From the NCBI GenBank assembly GCA_009760855.2, contig WPIO01000029.1:345501-409500 (forward strand): a stretch of DNA of 64,000 bases, written 5' to 3'. Each line of letters begins with the position of its first letter. Position 1 is the stretch's first letter. Of this stretch, positions 36,631 through 60,689 are shown piece by piece. Under the pieces are notes generated by a model. It searched no databases. It was given only the letters and a program-made list of their open reading frames with translations, and was not told where the DNA came from. A program made the position numbers and the translations under genes. This DNA comes from Cristatella mucedo (taxonomy: Eukaryota > Bryozoa > Phylactolaemata > Cristatellidae).

Positions 36631-37289
36631 TCATGTTTACCTAGTACCTATATGCATGCATCATCCGGTTCTATCTGGATTAAAGAAAAGAAAGTGGTTG
36701 TACCAAGTAGAATAGTTTGCAATTAAACATTATTAACTTAAAATCAAATATGGCAATTGCAATATTGGGCATCCTCTCAACTTTCCCTTGTAAAGAGTTA
36801 CACATTTGGCCCAGCATAACCCCCTTATTCTTACACAGATTCTTCAAGACTATTTTGGGTTGCCAGGCACAGTTGCACACAATTGGGCCAGCAGAGCGAC
36901 CAGTGGCTTCCAAACATTGATTGATTGCAATCGTGGTGGCGATGGGGTGGGTCGCCTAAAATAAAAACCATAAAAAGACGTCATAAAAATAAAGTCATAA
37001 AAAGATGAGATAAGTTGCTTTACATGGCTGCAGCTTCCTTTACTTCCCGTGGGGCTGTGCAGCTCTGTAGGGCATCGCATTGCCTTTTGCTATCCCTGCT
37101 TGTCTCTTGCTGTGGCATAATTTGCATCTGCTGCTGACACGTCGAGTGTCGCTGCTATACCGCTGCCACTGTCTCATCCATCACATCGCCTGCATTAGGC
37201 AATACAATGTAAATCCGCCAGTAACTTCACAAGCCAATAAGACTAAGTGACCGTTAGGCAAGCAAGTTTTTTTTATAGCCCACTAAAAG

Positions 37290-37810
37290 CCTTAGCAGCT
37301 GCCTGTATGCATACCGCAGCCAGCTTAGGACTTCATCTCACACATCACAGAGAAAGTGAGAAGCAAGTGAGAAGCGTAGCTGAGTCAGTAGAACAGTTGA
37401 AGATGCTAGTAGCATGCAAGTAGCAGCTCAGGACCGCTAGGAAGAATGTGCCTCAATTGGCAGCAGGGGAGTAGATGTCATTCATTGCTTAAGAGTTGTG
37501 GCAGTAAGTTCCACAATCTAGGAGCTGCTGAGCAAAAGCTTCTGTCATCAGTGGTCTTTAAGCATAGAAGTGGAACAGCTCATTTATTGTGCATAGAGAA
37601 CCTGAGGAGGTGGCTGAAACTGGTGCAGCAGCTTATCTAGGTATGAGGAACCAATCCATAGCGAGCATTGTGGGTCAGAGTAAGAATTTCGCTGTTTGCA
37701 TTGATCAACCGGAGTCATTGTAGCTCTTTCAGCTAAGGAGACAAGTGACTAAATCCCCGGGATTTGTTGACTAGCCTTGCAGCCAGTGGGGAGCCAGCAA
37801 GCAGGGAGGT
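37290..37810 (-). mobile_element. LINE A 3' fragment
   Basis: The sequence shares long near-identical stretches with 60,720-61,150, such as ttgcttaagagttgtggcag and gttccacaatctaggagctg. Confidence 0.75.
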
Positions 37811-38099
37811 TGCCCCCCCCCCCGCCTTGCATCGGGTCAGCGACCTAGGCTGCCATCTATTCCTACACCCTCCCGACCGTCAACAACGACGAAATGTGTC
37901 TGTATTCCACTCGATGAACAACTACCGAGTTTGTGTCGAATAAAAACTGATTTTTTGCTGTTTTTTATTAGCTGCATGTCTAGCTCTGCCTATATAAAAA
38001 TCTTGAGGGTTATTGCGGCCTAAATAAACAGTTTTGCTGGTTTTGCATCAGAGACACTCATCACCACTAGCAAGTAGGACCTCTGGCCAGTAACATACA

Positions 38100-38700
38100 C
38101 CAAATTATGCACAGGGACGCATGCATAGGAATGAGGAACAAACTAGTTCGCGAAACGAACAGAAAGCTGACCAGAACAGATGCCTTTAGCTGGGACTTAC
38201 ACGATGCATGATCATCATTGCACATATTGACCATGGCCAAAAGCAAGTTTCAGACTTTCGGTATAAACGAGCCGTAGGCTTGATCACCAACTGAGTGAGA
38301 TGACTAAACGCTAAGGATCCGTTGGCGTGAGAGCACACTGGAAGAGCTTGGAGGTCGGATAGGTAGACTGTTGCTAGTGAGTTAATAAGGATCCGTTGGC
38401 GCGAAAGCGAACTGGAAGAGGGAGGAGGTCGGATAGGTAGACTGCTGCTATTTAGTTAAGTAACCTGTAAGCCAGACTGGGATATTAAAACCGATTCGAT
38501 GCTTGATTCAAAGTCAGTGAAGCTCAGACCGAAGTAGTGCGATGTGATAGCTAGCCGTTGACAGCAAATCAGAGGAGCTGCTGAGTTTTGCACCAGTTTC
38601 GTATGATTGAGTGCACTTTTCGTAAGTCCTGGGTAAAGAAACTTGCAGTAATCTAGGCGCAATGTCACTAACACATAAAATAAACTAGTTCAAGTATTGA
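38100..38700 (-). mobile_element. LINE B fragment with internal tandem duplication
   Basis: On the minus strand it reads LRLDYCKFLYPGLTKSALNH and QNSAAPLICCQRLAITSHYF, RT C-terminal sequence. A segment of about 75-80 bp is duplicated in tandem at about 38,315-38,460 (ggatccgttggcg... ggtcggataggtagactg twice). Confidence 0.65.
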
Positions 38701-38907
38701 AGCATTCAAGTACTCTTGTGTAAGCATGCCCTGATTTTGGCGATGCTTACCATCTGGGAGTAGGTCGACTTGACAGTGTAGAAAATGTGTTCATCTAATG
38801 ACATCATTTTGTTAAAGCATGATTAGATTATGGGCAGATGTCACGGAAGTGTCGCTAGATGAACCAATCTCGAGGGCAAGGTCATCAAACTTTCGGGTGA
38901 CACTAGG

Positions 38908-38908
38908 T

Positions 38909-38939
<31 letters not shown>

Positions 38940-38948
38940 ATATACATA

Positions 38949-38980
<32 letters not shown>

Positions 38981-38992
38981 CGCGCATGTAAT
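38908..38992. repeat. (TA)n(TG)n microsatellite
   Basis: TA units followed by TG units, a short break, then a longer TG run and cgcgc. Confidence 0.9.
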
Positions 38993-39115
38993 TAATTCAT
39001 TTGAATAGCCCCTAAGAGAGCTAATATCTCTTCAGGCACTGAACATATGCCACGGGGCTCGAGCAAACGACCTGGGTCATCAAATACATTCGCATTGCCC
39101 TTGGTTCGAGGCGAG
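38989..39115 (-). mobile_element. SINE1-like fragment, inverted
   Basis: aattcatttgaatagcccct, agagctaatatctcttcagg and cacggggctcgagc read as the inverted tail and B box. It directly follows a (TA)n(TG)n microsatellite. Confidence 0.6.
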
Positions 39116-39179
39116 CGCCAATTCTAAGACCAACGTGAAATTACTTTAATGCTCGTTATCTAGGTTCTGCTTTTTTTGC

Positions 39180-39650
39180 TCAGGACCGTTGAAAAGGATG
39201 AGCCATAGTCGGCAGCAGGAGAGTAGTTCGTCGTTGCTTAAGAATTGTGGAAGCGAGTTCCACAGTCTAGGACCTGCAAAGCTAAAGTGTCTAAACTACC
39301 TAGCTTCTATCTTACCTACGAAGAATTCGAAGCAACGCTCTGCTAAGCCACCACTAGGGTCGCTGGGCAGTATGCTTGATTGAGCTCGGTTAAGAAGATG
39401 GTAGATGGCTTTCATTAAGACTCTGTCATTGATTAGTGATCCCACTTCTCTATACAATTTGTACTCAGCCTCACCTGAAATGTATTGATAAGACCTATAA
39501 AAACCTTTAAATTCGAAGCGATGGACAGTAAGGCTTCATAGACACTGATTAGCCATTTCAGCCAGCCTGACCGGCAAGCAGTTTCACTGGGCCTGTCTTG
39601 GCTAGCGAAGTGCAGTGGCCACAGCATTGGCCGGTCAAGGTTCTACATAA
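39180..39650 (-). mobile_element. LINE A 3' fragment
   Basis: The first 120 bases are nearly identical to 60,840-60,960 (gtcggcagcaggagagtag, gaagcgagttccacagtcta). The rest diverges. Confidence 0.7.
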
Positions 39651-41210
39651 ATGCAGGATTGTCAGCAGCTGGGCGCTTTTAATTATTTGCCAATTGACAA
39701 AACGGTAGCATTGTAAAAGTTCCAACATACATTTTCATGGCCTATATTTTAATGCAGTGCATATTTGGATGTTTTAGGACAAATTCAAATATGCAAATGG
39801 AGCTTTTCCCACCTCCGTCACTTTACATAGGTGGTGGCAACGGAAAAGCCAGCGAACTTGCAGGCTCTGACAAACAAGAAACACACATTTTAAATATTAA
39901 GGCTTATGTAGAAATAAACAAATTTTACTTGACACTCATGGGATCCGTGCCGGTCGCCGGCTTTAACACTTGAGGTACACCCTGATGGTCTGCTGGAGCC
40001 AATTTAGCATTAATTGTTATTCTATTTCCAAAAGCTATTAAAAACTTGGTACTGTAAAAACTTCAGGGGTAGAGCGATGCTTTCGGATTAATTAAGAGCC
40101 CAGGCTATTAAATATCGAAACTGAAGCGACATGGAAGTGCGAGTACAACAGTGTGACTGCAGTCATAATAAACCGTTCTAGCCCCCTCATTCTCGGGCTG
40201 CTGCTTTCGGGAATCAACATATCAAGCCAGCATATCCACGGTCATCCAGAATTAAACATCTCGAAATGTAGGAAGGCATCCGACAGTTTTCACCTCCAAG
40301 GTCTGAGATCTATTTTGAAAATCGTAACTAAAAACCGGGCAAACCTAATGCAACAAAACCGACCTAGGCAGAACTGTAATGATCAGAGAAAGCATGTCCG
40401 AGCCCTACACAATTGAGCATCCGCTTGACATCTGCTCTTGCCGTGCGTAATAGTCCTTATGGCTCACGTACGCAGGTTAGGTCATTCAGTTCACATATTA
40501 TGTTGACATTGGCACGTGGCTAGGATGTTTGCTTCAGGCGAGAAATAGCATGCCGACATGCGATTATTTTTTCTTTCCTATCCTACGACACGACATCCGG
40601 CAAAGGGCTTCGAAAGGCAGCACTGGACTCATTTGGCTGTCGGTTCGGGCAGATCAATTCATGAAGTCGAGACGGCTCCTTGGGTCGTGCAGTCGAACCC
40701 AAGCGAAAATATCGAGCATCAGGGAACCGTTTAAAAATCTGAAATCCCTTGTCAGATTTGCTTGCGATTGAGCAAGCACGGCCAACAATGCTACTAACTA
40801 ACGTGGGTACTTCATCACCCTCGAACGATATAATACGTAAGCAAAAGACTGAGCCGATAAATAGCCAAACAATGCTTCGAAAAGAATTCCAACAGAAATA
40901 GGCCTGCGGCAGGCAAGCTAAATAAGTCATACCGGCATGAGCCAAATAGGGCGAATGGATCGTGCTAGACTCAAGCGCCATATTATGATTCACACGATGA
41001 TTTTTGCACCGCCAGGTCTCGTTCATTCGGTCACTAACGCAATGCATCGCTTGGCAGGCAGGCACCTACAAATCTCGTCACTGCTGGAAGCCAAGCTCTT
41101 CTATCGAACGTCTACGTCTGCACACACGTTTCTGACTAGAGATCACGTGCAACGTCAAGCCACACGCCACCTTTGTAGCTATTTAGCATAATGCATCTCG
41201 TAGGGGGGCG
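39651..41210. other. Downstream of CSK, unassigned
   Basis: AT-richer DNA beyond the CSK candidate poly(A) signal. Open frames (for example 41,065-40,583 minus) show no recognisable family. Confidence 0.4.
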
Positions 41211-41539
41211 ATTAATTTAATGCTACTTGTACAAAATAAAACAGGCATTGAAACAGCATTGCGACACGAAAACGGGTAGAAAAGATTTGCCGCTGCCCAG
41301 CTAACCAGTTTAAGAAAGCAGGTTGGCAGGCACAAGGCTAAAAAATGTAAACAAAAACCAAAGTAGGGACAAGCAACGAGAAGAGAAGCGGTTTGGTCGA
41401 ATGGCAAGCACGAATGAGCTGCCCCTCACCATAGGCAAGAGCTTGCGAGACCGGCAGACGGTGACGGCAAGCCAGAGTTATTCGCTAAATAAGATCCAAG
41501 CACTCCGCCTCGCAAGAAAGTGCAAGCAGGTGGCGGCTT

Positions 41540-53331
<11,792 letters not shown>

Positions 53332-55307
53332 CTGTGACAAAGAACGCTGATTCACAGCCGACTGCTATGGGCTTGCTTACGCACTGTCTGAACTATAGGC
53401 AATAGCTTAGGATCAGCTGCCAAAAGCTAGACGATGCAGCAAGCTGCTTAGCCTCGAAGACAGAGAAAAAACCCAAACCACGGTGACTTATCAACAATGC
53501 ACCTTACAAGACGAATGACTGCATTCTTAGGTGCTCCTGTCAAACTAGCAGGGAGACCGGTTCGTAAGATCGATCGCATACCCGGAGAAGATTCATTCAC
53601 TCCTCTGCAGGTGGGGGGAGGGGGCTCTGCGTGGCCTTAATGGTGGGCAGCAGCGGAGGCGGCAGCAGCAGCAGCTGTCTGCTACGCCAGCACTGCTCTG
53701 CTAGCAACGATCTCATTGGATGCTCTGCTCTACCTCACGAACTGTGCTACAGCCCTCGTGCCGCCCCCAGTCGAACTCTCGGATGGCACGGGCACCTTAC
53801 GAAGCCGTCAGCAGCAAGAAAGTCAAGTGCCTGAAAAGCAAGGAACACAGAGTCGGCTTCTTCACGGTACTGCTTCGGTCTTTAACACACGCCGAGTTTA
53901 CGAGGCGAATTTGCAAGTTTCCATCTTGCTACTTCCTTCTAGCTTCCACAGCTCAACCGCAGGAGTGGTCCTGAGAAATTACTCTCGCTAGGAGGGAGGT
54001 AAGAACTGTTCTATGGTCACACTTCGACGGCTTTACTGTTCAACTTCGACTTTGCTACGATTGTTCGGCTCACAATCCGATTCCTCTAACAAAAGGTGCT
54101 CACTGTCCCATAAACAGGGACTGGATCATCTTGCCGGTCAAGTCGTCCGCCACGCCTTTCAAAAATACAGAAGGGATGCCCTTGAAGGCACCTACGATTG
54201 ATTGGTCGTCTGTTCCTGGCTACGGTCGGTCTTGGCCAAGAAGTAGAAACATGCTAAGCTCCGTCGTTCTTTGACCGCCTCCACAGTCTCGGTGATGCAT
54301 GCAGCAAAGGCAGAAGCAAGACCGAGACGAAAGTGAGCGAGTGCAAATCCGGCTTTAGCCAGAGTGATGCGCCCCAGTGAGAGCGGCAGAGTAGGGCCAA
54401 ACGGGCCTGCCCGCTGGGCTGGCTGCTCTCGCTCGAGAGCTCTAGGCTTGCACGCATCGGCGATTTGTAGCAGCAGCTGGAGGAGCTTCCATCGTCTGCG
54501 CAGTCACTCACAATGGATAGCAGCTCGATGGAAGGCACTACAAGGTGCTCGGCTTCAAGAGCAGCATCCAGAGCACGAAAAGGCGCGAGCGAGAGCAAGG
54601 CCGAGCACGCCAGCGCAGGCGCCTAATTCCCCAGACTCATTGGCATGACAAGGTCAGCTTCGGGCCATAGTACTCAACAATATCGCTCGTGTGCGCCTCG
54701 CACGGTGGCACTCGACTGGCTCGGGCACGGGATTGCGAGAGAAACCGACGGTTTAAACTAGACAAAAAGGACACACGACCGGCCGAGCAGAAACCGAGAT
54801 CAGTCTACTTTCAGGCATACAGGGAAAGTGAGCGCAATTTTTTGACCTGGTCTGCGAGGCATGACGAAAAGGGTTCCGGTGCAGGTGCAACACCGACGGA
54901 TGCCAAGCTGCTGCTGCTGCTGCAAGCGAGAAGTCAGCAGGAACAGGAAAAAGCCTAGGGACCTGCTGCCAGGGAGTGTGCATGTGGGGAGGGGGCAGAT
55001 CAGCAGCAGAGTGGTTAAACACTATGAACTCGAGCTGTCAGAAAAGCCATCAACAGTCATCCTCAATGCCACAACGAGTACACCCTTTGAAGCTGGTGGC
55101 TGACTGAACTGGGTGCCCTCATTAAGCCTCAATTCGGGTGACTCACTTACCAGCAAGACCTCCCTGGTCTGCTTCTGATTCTGTGGCAGCTAGTTCATAT
55201 TGCCGTGGTTCTGCCACGATTGATGGCAGCACCAACTATGCTGCTACCTATATGTCCACGTTGCTACTCTCTACCCGACTACGGGCACAGTTAAAGTGAC
55301 TGGATAG
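53332..55307. other. Upstream CSK intron DNA, start exon not identified
   Basis: The CSK initiator exon should lie at higher coordinates than 53,331. A minus-strand frame at 54,598-54,254 starts with ATG but does not resemble CSK and gives no supported splice to the SH3 exon. Confidence 0.35.
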
Positions 55308-55460
55308 CTGATTCGACATCCCCATCTGTGTAATGGGAGAGGAACATCAAAGGCTACCAGCACCACTTGCAGTGGGCAATAAAAGATCGTCGGCTGCATG
55401 GCTCGAACCCATGACCTGGCTAGTGAAGAGCAAGCACCTTACCCCTGTGCTAAGACCCAG
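55308..55460 (-). mobile_element. SINE2, inverted and diverged
   Basis: ttgcagtgggcaataaaaga, then gctcgaacccatgacctgg. It lies upstream of the recognised CSK exons. Confidence 0.65.
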
Positions 55461-56304
55461 AAGTTAAGCACACCTGAACCGTGCGGTCTCTTTCTCTTAA
55501 GCGGCTCTCCGAGTCAATTGCAGCAGTTCATTTGCACGATCCTCACTGCAACCTTGACATAGGATCGTTGCTATCCTTATTTTTCTTTCGAGGGTGCACA
55601 CATGGCTACTACAAATACCCAACACCTGCAGGGCGCTGCATTCATTTTAGCAACCACTAAGTGTCATGCACAGCACTACGGGAACTGCATAGCAAATGTT
55701 TACTGCAATCCTTGTTAACTAGTGCATCACAGCATACTTGGTCGTTTACTGAGAGGATGACCGTAAAGCTTCAGCTTTTTTGCCGTGCGAGCAAAAACGC
55801 CTGCACTTAAGTTGGTCTAGCCTAGGGGTCGAGTCCCTCACCCACCTACTAGAGGGCAGCTCCTCATTGCCAACTTCAAGCAGGAGTAATGGCCGGCAAG
55901 GTTTTCCTACCGCTAAATTAACTAGGCTGAGGAATCGGCTGACCGTGTATTTTTATAGAAAAACTTCAACTGACTGTCGACTGACCCCTGATCAGTGGCA
56001 GGCTTTCACGTGAGCTGCTTCACATCTCCCGGTGCTGCCCCTGAAACTCTTGATGCAAACTTTACCTGAGCACGGAATGTACTCCCAGACTTCGATTCAC
56101 CAGCTGCCGGCTTTTGCGAAACCCACCCCGACAACAGCGACGCCGTGTAGAGACGAATGTTTTCTTAATGTCACCGAAGTACCCCCGGGGTTAATTTTAT
56201 GCCATTCAAAATGCCCTCCGATTGTTGTTTCGATGCTTAGGCTGTGGGCTCATTAAAAAGAACACGAGCACAAACTGATCCTGTTACTTCCAGATTATTG
56301 TTAC

Positions 56305-56400
56305 TTCCAGATTCCCTTTGCAGCAAATGTAAAGCGCCTAGAAAGAGATTAAGTTCTCTGAGGGCGCTTTATCAAGTACATTATTATTATTATTATTATG
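56305..56400 (+). mobile_element. LINE B 3' terminal hairpin and (ATT)n
   Basis: Nearly identical to the 9,520-9,600 end: gcaaatgtaaagcgcctaga, then gggcgctttatcaagtacat and (att)n. Confidence 0.75.
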
Positions 56401-56519
56401 CCTGCCGTCTCCCCACCCACTATCGGTGCTTCCAACACCTGCCCATCGGGATTTTTAACTAAGGTCGAGTCTCCAACATTCGCCTTCCTCGGCCGAGAAA
56501 ATTGAGAGCAGAGCTTAAC

Positions 56520-57780
56520 GTCAAGCCGGCTCTCAAGAAAGCCGCGATCTTCGAGCGCCGGATTCGATCAAAGTACGCTCTGCGATCGGTAGGCGCTGTC
56601 GAGAGTGAGAAGCCTAGCCTACGAGATGTACGCGAGGCGCGTTACCAGCGTCTTTCAAAGTAGCAGAATGGCGCTGACGCACAGTATTTCAAAAGCTCGG
56701 GGCTCCGTACAGTTATCCGCCCGCCAGCCTGCCCCCCCCCCTAGTCGCTGCCGCAGTTGGTGGTTCGGGTGTTTAAAGCCTTGCCACCCGAGAGAGGCGT
56801 CCCTCCTGGCTATGCATAATAGGCGCTCCTCGAGTGTGAGCGAGAAGTACGGGCGACGAGGATACACTGGACGCGCTAAAGTCGGCGCGGCGGCCAGTGA
56901 CGCGAAACCACGACCAACATACAGCGGGCACGCGTCCGTCGGGCGGCAAACCGTTCATGCTGGCCAGTGGATTGCCTTCTTCGCAGCGTACGGCAGAAAT
57001 ATTGGCGGCTGCGCTTTGGCGGTCGTTCACGTCTCTGTCGCTTCTAAACGCTGGTCGCAGCCATCTCGCCGGCCGTCGCGACAAGAGCGGGCCCAGGGAA
57101 ACTCAACCGCCCGCCATGCATTATTTACCGCGACGGAAGTTGTTACCCACTTAAGCCGCCTCGTTTCCGGCCCCGACATAGATAAAACGTCAATGGACGG
57201 AGAGGCACCACCAGCGACTTGGTACCTGCCTGGCCCCCGACCTGCTGGTCAGGAGGAAATGACGCCTACCGACTTGGCGCTGTGCGCAGCGGCTACCCTA
57301 AGCCTGGCTTTCTCTCCCCCACACAGCTTACCGACGGCGTGGACCGTGCCGCCGCAATCGGAAGCATATTCCCTCTCGTTAGCTCATCGAGCCACTTTCG
57401 CTCGGTTGGTGCTACAGCTGACAGCGCGCGCCCAGCGATGGCTAATCGCTATCGCTCTCCTGCGTATTCCGTATATCGGTATAGTAGACCCGGGGAGGAA
57501 AGGCACCTGCAATGCCTCGATGTCAATGGCCGCACGCGTGACTCGCGCTTCTGGCTCCACTGCATTCGATTGGCCGGACAGAAGTGCAAATGTAGGATCT
57601 GTAAAAATCTTTCACCGCGGTCGTAGCAAAAAAAAAGCGGACGCGGCCTTTCAAGAGCAGAACCTGAACAAAATTCCGCTCCAAAAGCTGCTTACTGCGA
57701 GAAAAAATAACGACAGAAAAGGGCACCAGAGGCGCGAGAGGTGTTTTTAGCGATGTACCAACAATGAAACTTTCGCAATC
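56520..57780. promoter_or_regulatory. CpG-rich patch, possible promoter upstream of CSK
   Basis: This CG-rich stretch begins about 3.2 kb upstream of the first recognised CSK exon. It contains a 381-codon open frame on the plus strand (56,605-57,750) with no recognisable domain and a basic, low-order composition. High GC lowers stop frequency, so I treat that frame as incidental. The missing CSK start exon could lie in or near here. Confidence 0.4.
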
Positions 57781-58038
57781 TTTGCGAGACCTGAAACCGA
57801 CATTCATTACTCGTAATTCATATGAGACGCTTCCAAGCGCCGCGCTAGTCGAACAAAGTGCTCTGATAGCTGAAAGCACGGTTAGGTAGAAATTTCCTGC
57901 TGAAGCCGTCCGGTTTCGGATTGTGTGTGCAGTAAACTAGAAATAGTTTGTTGACCCTGAAGTTGATTGCAGGCGCAGTAACGTACTTTCAGCCCATTAA
58001 TTAGTTGTAGAGACGCATATGTCTCAGCACGACTCAGT

Positions 58039-59590
58039 GTGAGAAAAACACCTTTAAAATGCGCAAGGAAATCCAGGATCCGTTTCTCCTATTTGTCACC
58101 CAAAATTCAAAATGAATTCGTCCACCTACTTGCAACAACTGTAAAAGCAAGTTATTGGATCAATTCAATTTCTGATCTAGGACATCGGGAACATCTTGCC
58201 CAAGTCATCAGGTATGTCGATGTGGATTTTGAAAGTAAGAAAGTTATGACCAAATAAGTATTTTTTGAATTTTGTTGAAGTACGCGCACAAGATGCAACA
58301 AGCCTTGAAAAGGTAATCCTAGAGAGTTTTAAATCGGAAAATATCTCCTTGGCCAACTGCCGGTCACAATGCTATGATAATGCTGCTTTGATGACCAAAC
58401 ACACATCCGGCCTTCAACGGGAACATGTTCCAGAATGTCAACTGTGAAACCCACAATTAAAATTTCGGAGGAGTACACTCTGCTAAACAGGATCCAGTTG
58501 TCGTAACATTTTTAGGACAGTCGTAAGAGCTCATTCGTTCTTTTTTCTCATTCAATACTTCGTTGGGATAAATTACTGAAATAAATTACTAGTTATTAAA
58601 AAAGTGCTGCCAGTTACAGTAAAGCCAGAATCCGAGACACGCTGAAGTGTCCGGTCAAAACCTATCAGAGCTAATATGAAAGACTTGATTAAGGGTAGAG
58701 CTGCTGGAAAGCATGTCAGAAGACCTATCAAAAAGTTTTGAAACCAGAAGTGACGCAGCCCAATTGTTTTCAGGCACATTAGAATTTACCTTTATAGTTT
58801 TACTGCAATTCCGGAACACTACTCTCAACAAAATTGACCGTATCTATTAATGGTTGCAGGATCCTTCGAGGAATTTTATAGAAGCCACAGCTGATCTCGA
58901 ATCTCTTAAGCAAGAACTAAACAGAATTTCTATCGATTTGAGTGAAAATGCTGCACACATTACCAAAGATAAATGCACAGCTTGGGGCATTGAAATTGAG
59001 AGGATAATAGGGCGACGTAAATAGGATGTCCGGAGCACATGAATAGGCGCCGGACTTGCAGCCGAGGAAGAAATTATGCGCGTCATGAAAAGCGTATCAA
59101 TCGTCTTCAACAAGCAATATCGATATGATTTTTGAGGAGGAAGGACATAAACATAAAATTAGGAATCTTACTAGATATGAAAAGTCTTCTTCCTGAAACG
59201 CATACCGACAAATTGCGTGAACGTTTCCTAAATTTAGGGTTGTTTTACGAAACTGTCATCAATTTCGAAGAAAATGTTTCCTTGGGACGTGAATTAAAAA
59301 CTTACGAAAAACTCCGCTGGATCTTCTACGTTTTTTGTTGCATTTGGAGATGATTTATTTTAGAATCTCTCCTAATCCTTCGAACGGTTGGGCTATCCAT
59401 AGCCAGACAGCTGTTTACGGTCTTTCAGCAAGTTAAAAAAATTTATTTTATCATATTTGCGTCCTTCAAGACCGTCTTAGGAATTTAGCACTTCTCAGCA
59501 CTCAAAGAGCATATTTTGATGACGCCATTGAGAAATTATCTACAATGAAGCCAAAGAAAATCCATCTACGATATTTTGTTTGTTAACTGT
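58039..59590 (+). pseudogene. Decayed hAT (DUF4371/ZMYM-like) transposase
   Basis: Fragments in family order on the plus strand are SYLSPKIQNEFVHLLATT, then GHREHLAQVIRYVDVDFES, then DATSLEKVILESFKSENI and CRSQCYDNAALM, then LQDPSRNFIEATADLESL, GAGLAAEEEI and LRERFLNLGLFYET, and near the 3' end a dimerisation remnant DRLRNLALLSTQRA. CRSQCYDNAA and IRYVDVDFES are hallmarks of DUF4371 hAT-like transposases. Many stops and frame changes show it is dead. The AT-rich composition contrasts with the CpG-rich patch next to it. Confidence 0.8.
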
Positions 59591-59867
59591 AATAAATAGA
59601 CACTCCACGATTCCTGTTTTTTTTCATTTAAAATATGATTACAATCTTATATGACCAAACATTAATTGAAATGTTACAGAACGTAACTATTCTAAGTTGT
59701 GATTTTGTGCCTAATTTATAACCATTTAAATTTAAACTAAAGTTTGATGTATTTTAAAATTATTGATGTAAAAAAGGGGTGCCATCCGTGTAGTTCGTTC
59801 CCGGGCGCGAAATATCCAAATAATGTCACTGCAGCTTAGGCAAGAAGTTTCGAAAGCACTTGAAGGC

Positions 59868-59950
59868 TATCATAATAATAATAATAATGCACTTGATAAA
59901 GCGCCCTCAGAGAACTCATTCTCTTTCTAGGCGCTTTACATTGGCTGTCG
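59868..59950 (-). mobile_element. LINE B 3' terminal hairpin, inverted
   Basis: (aat)n is followed by gcacttgataaagcgccctc and ctaggcgctttacat, the reverse complement of the same terminus. Confidence 0.75.
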
Positions 59951-60689
59951 ACTCACTCACTATTCTAGTTTAATGCGATTAATATTGCTTTCAGCAGACT
60001 GATCATACTGGGGCAGAAGCAGAGTCCAACTTGACAAGTAAAAAAGCTAGAGAAAGCTTTGCTAACTACCCTCTGATTTGCTATTTGTGCATTTTAAAGA
60101 AACATGCCTTTGCTTCAGGCTTGACGTCAAAAGCTTGGCATCTGAATTGGCGAAACTCTGATAAATATATTGAGGTCTATGTGATAATGTCAATAAGGAA
60201 TTCTTCCTACAGCTCCGCTTCTGAAATGGTGATCTCTAACGTCGTCGTCACCCTCTGACTTGATGCTTCATTCTAGGGACGACTGGTCTGAGTTCACATG
60301 AGTAAGTACAGAGAGCTCAGATTCGGTGCCGGAGCGATGGATGAAAGAAAGTCTAGATGCTTGGTTTATTTACTAATGTTTATCGATATTTTGTTTATCT
60401 GTCGCTTAGAAGAATCCACGATTCTGTAGTAGTTGTCTAATAGGTGAGTGAGTTCCCAGTAAACACTTCGAGCTGCCCACTTCATGGCTCTGTCCACTCC
60501 TCAGTGCGAGCCAAGAAACGAACAAAGTTAGAGTGTAATTATGTGGAAATAAACTTTTTCTCTCATAACCAGCAATTTTGTAGCATACCAGTTCGAGCAA
60601 ACATTTTCCATGCAATCTAATGCATCTCTGCCTGCAACTCAACAAAGCCACAATGACTACGTGGGCGTTACGCAGGATAGTTTTGTATA
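59951..60689. other. Unassigned DNA between hAT relic and LINE A
   Basis: Short open frames only. No recognised repeat beyond the inverted LINE B end at its left border. Confidence 0.4.

Noticed and set aside
38908-38992. CRISPR-like or satellite array
   Set aside because: Simple dinucleotide repeats without spacers. No CRISPR arrays are expected or seen in this animal DNA.
54254-54598. CSK first exon in the minus-strand frame MLSLAPFRALDAALEAEHLV
   Set aside because: CSK N-termini before the SH3 domain are short and unlike this. No donor in a matching phase was convincing.
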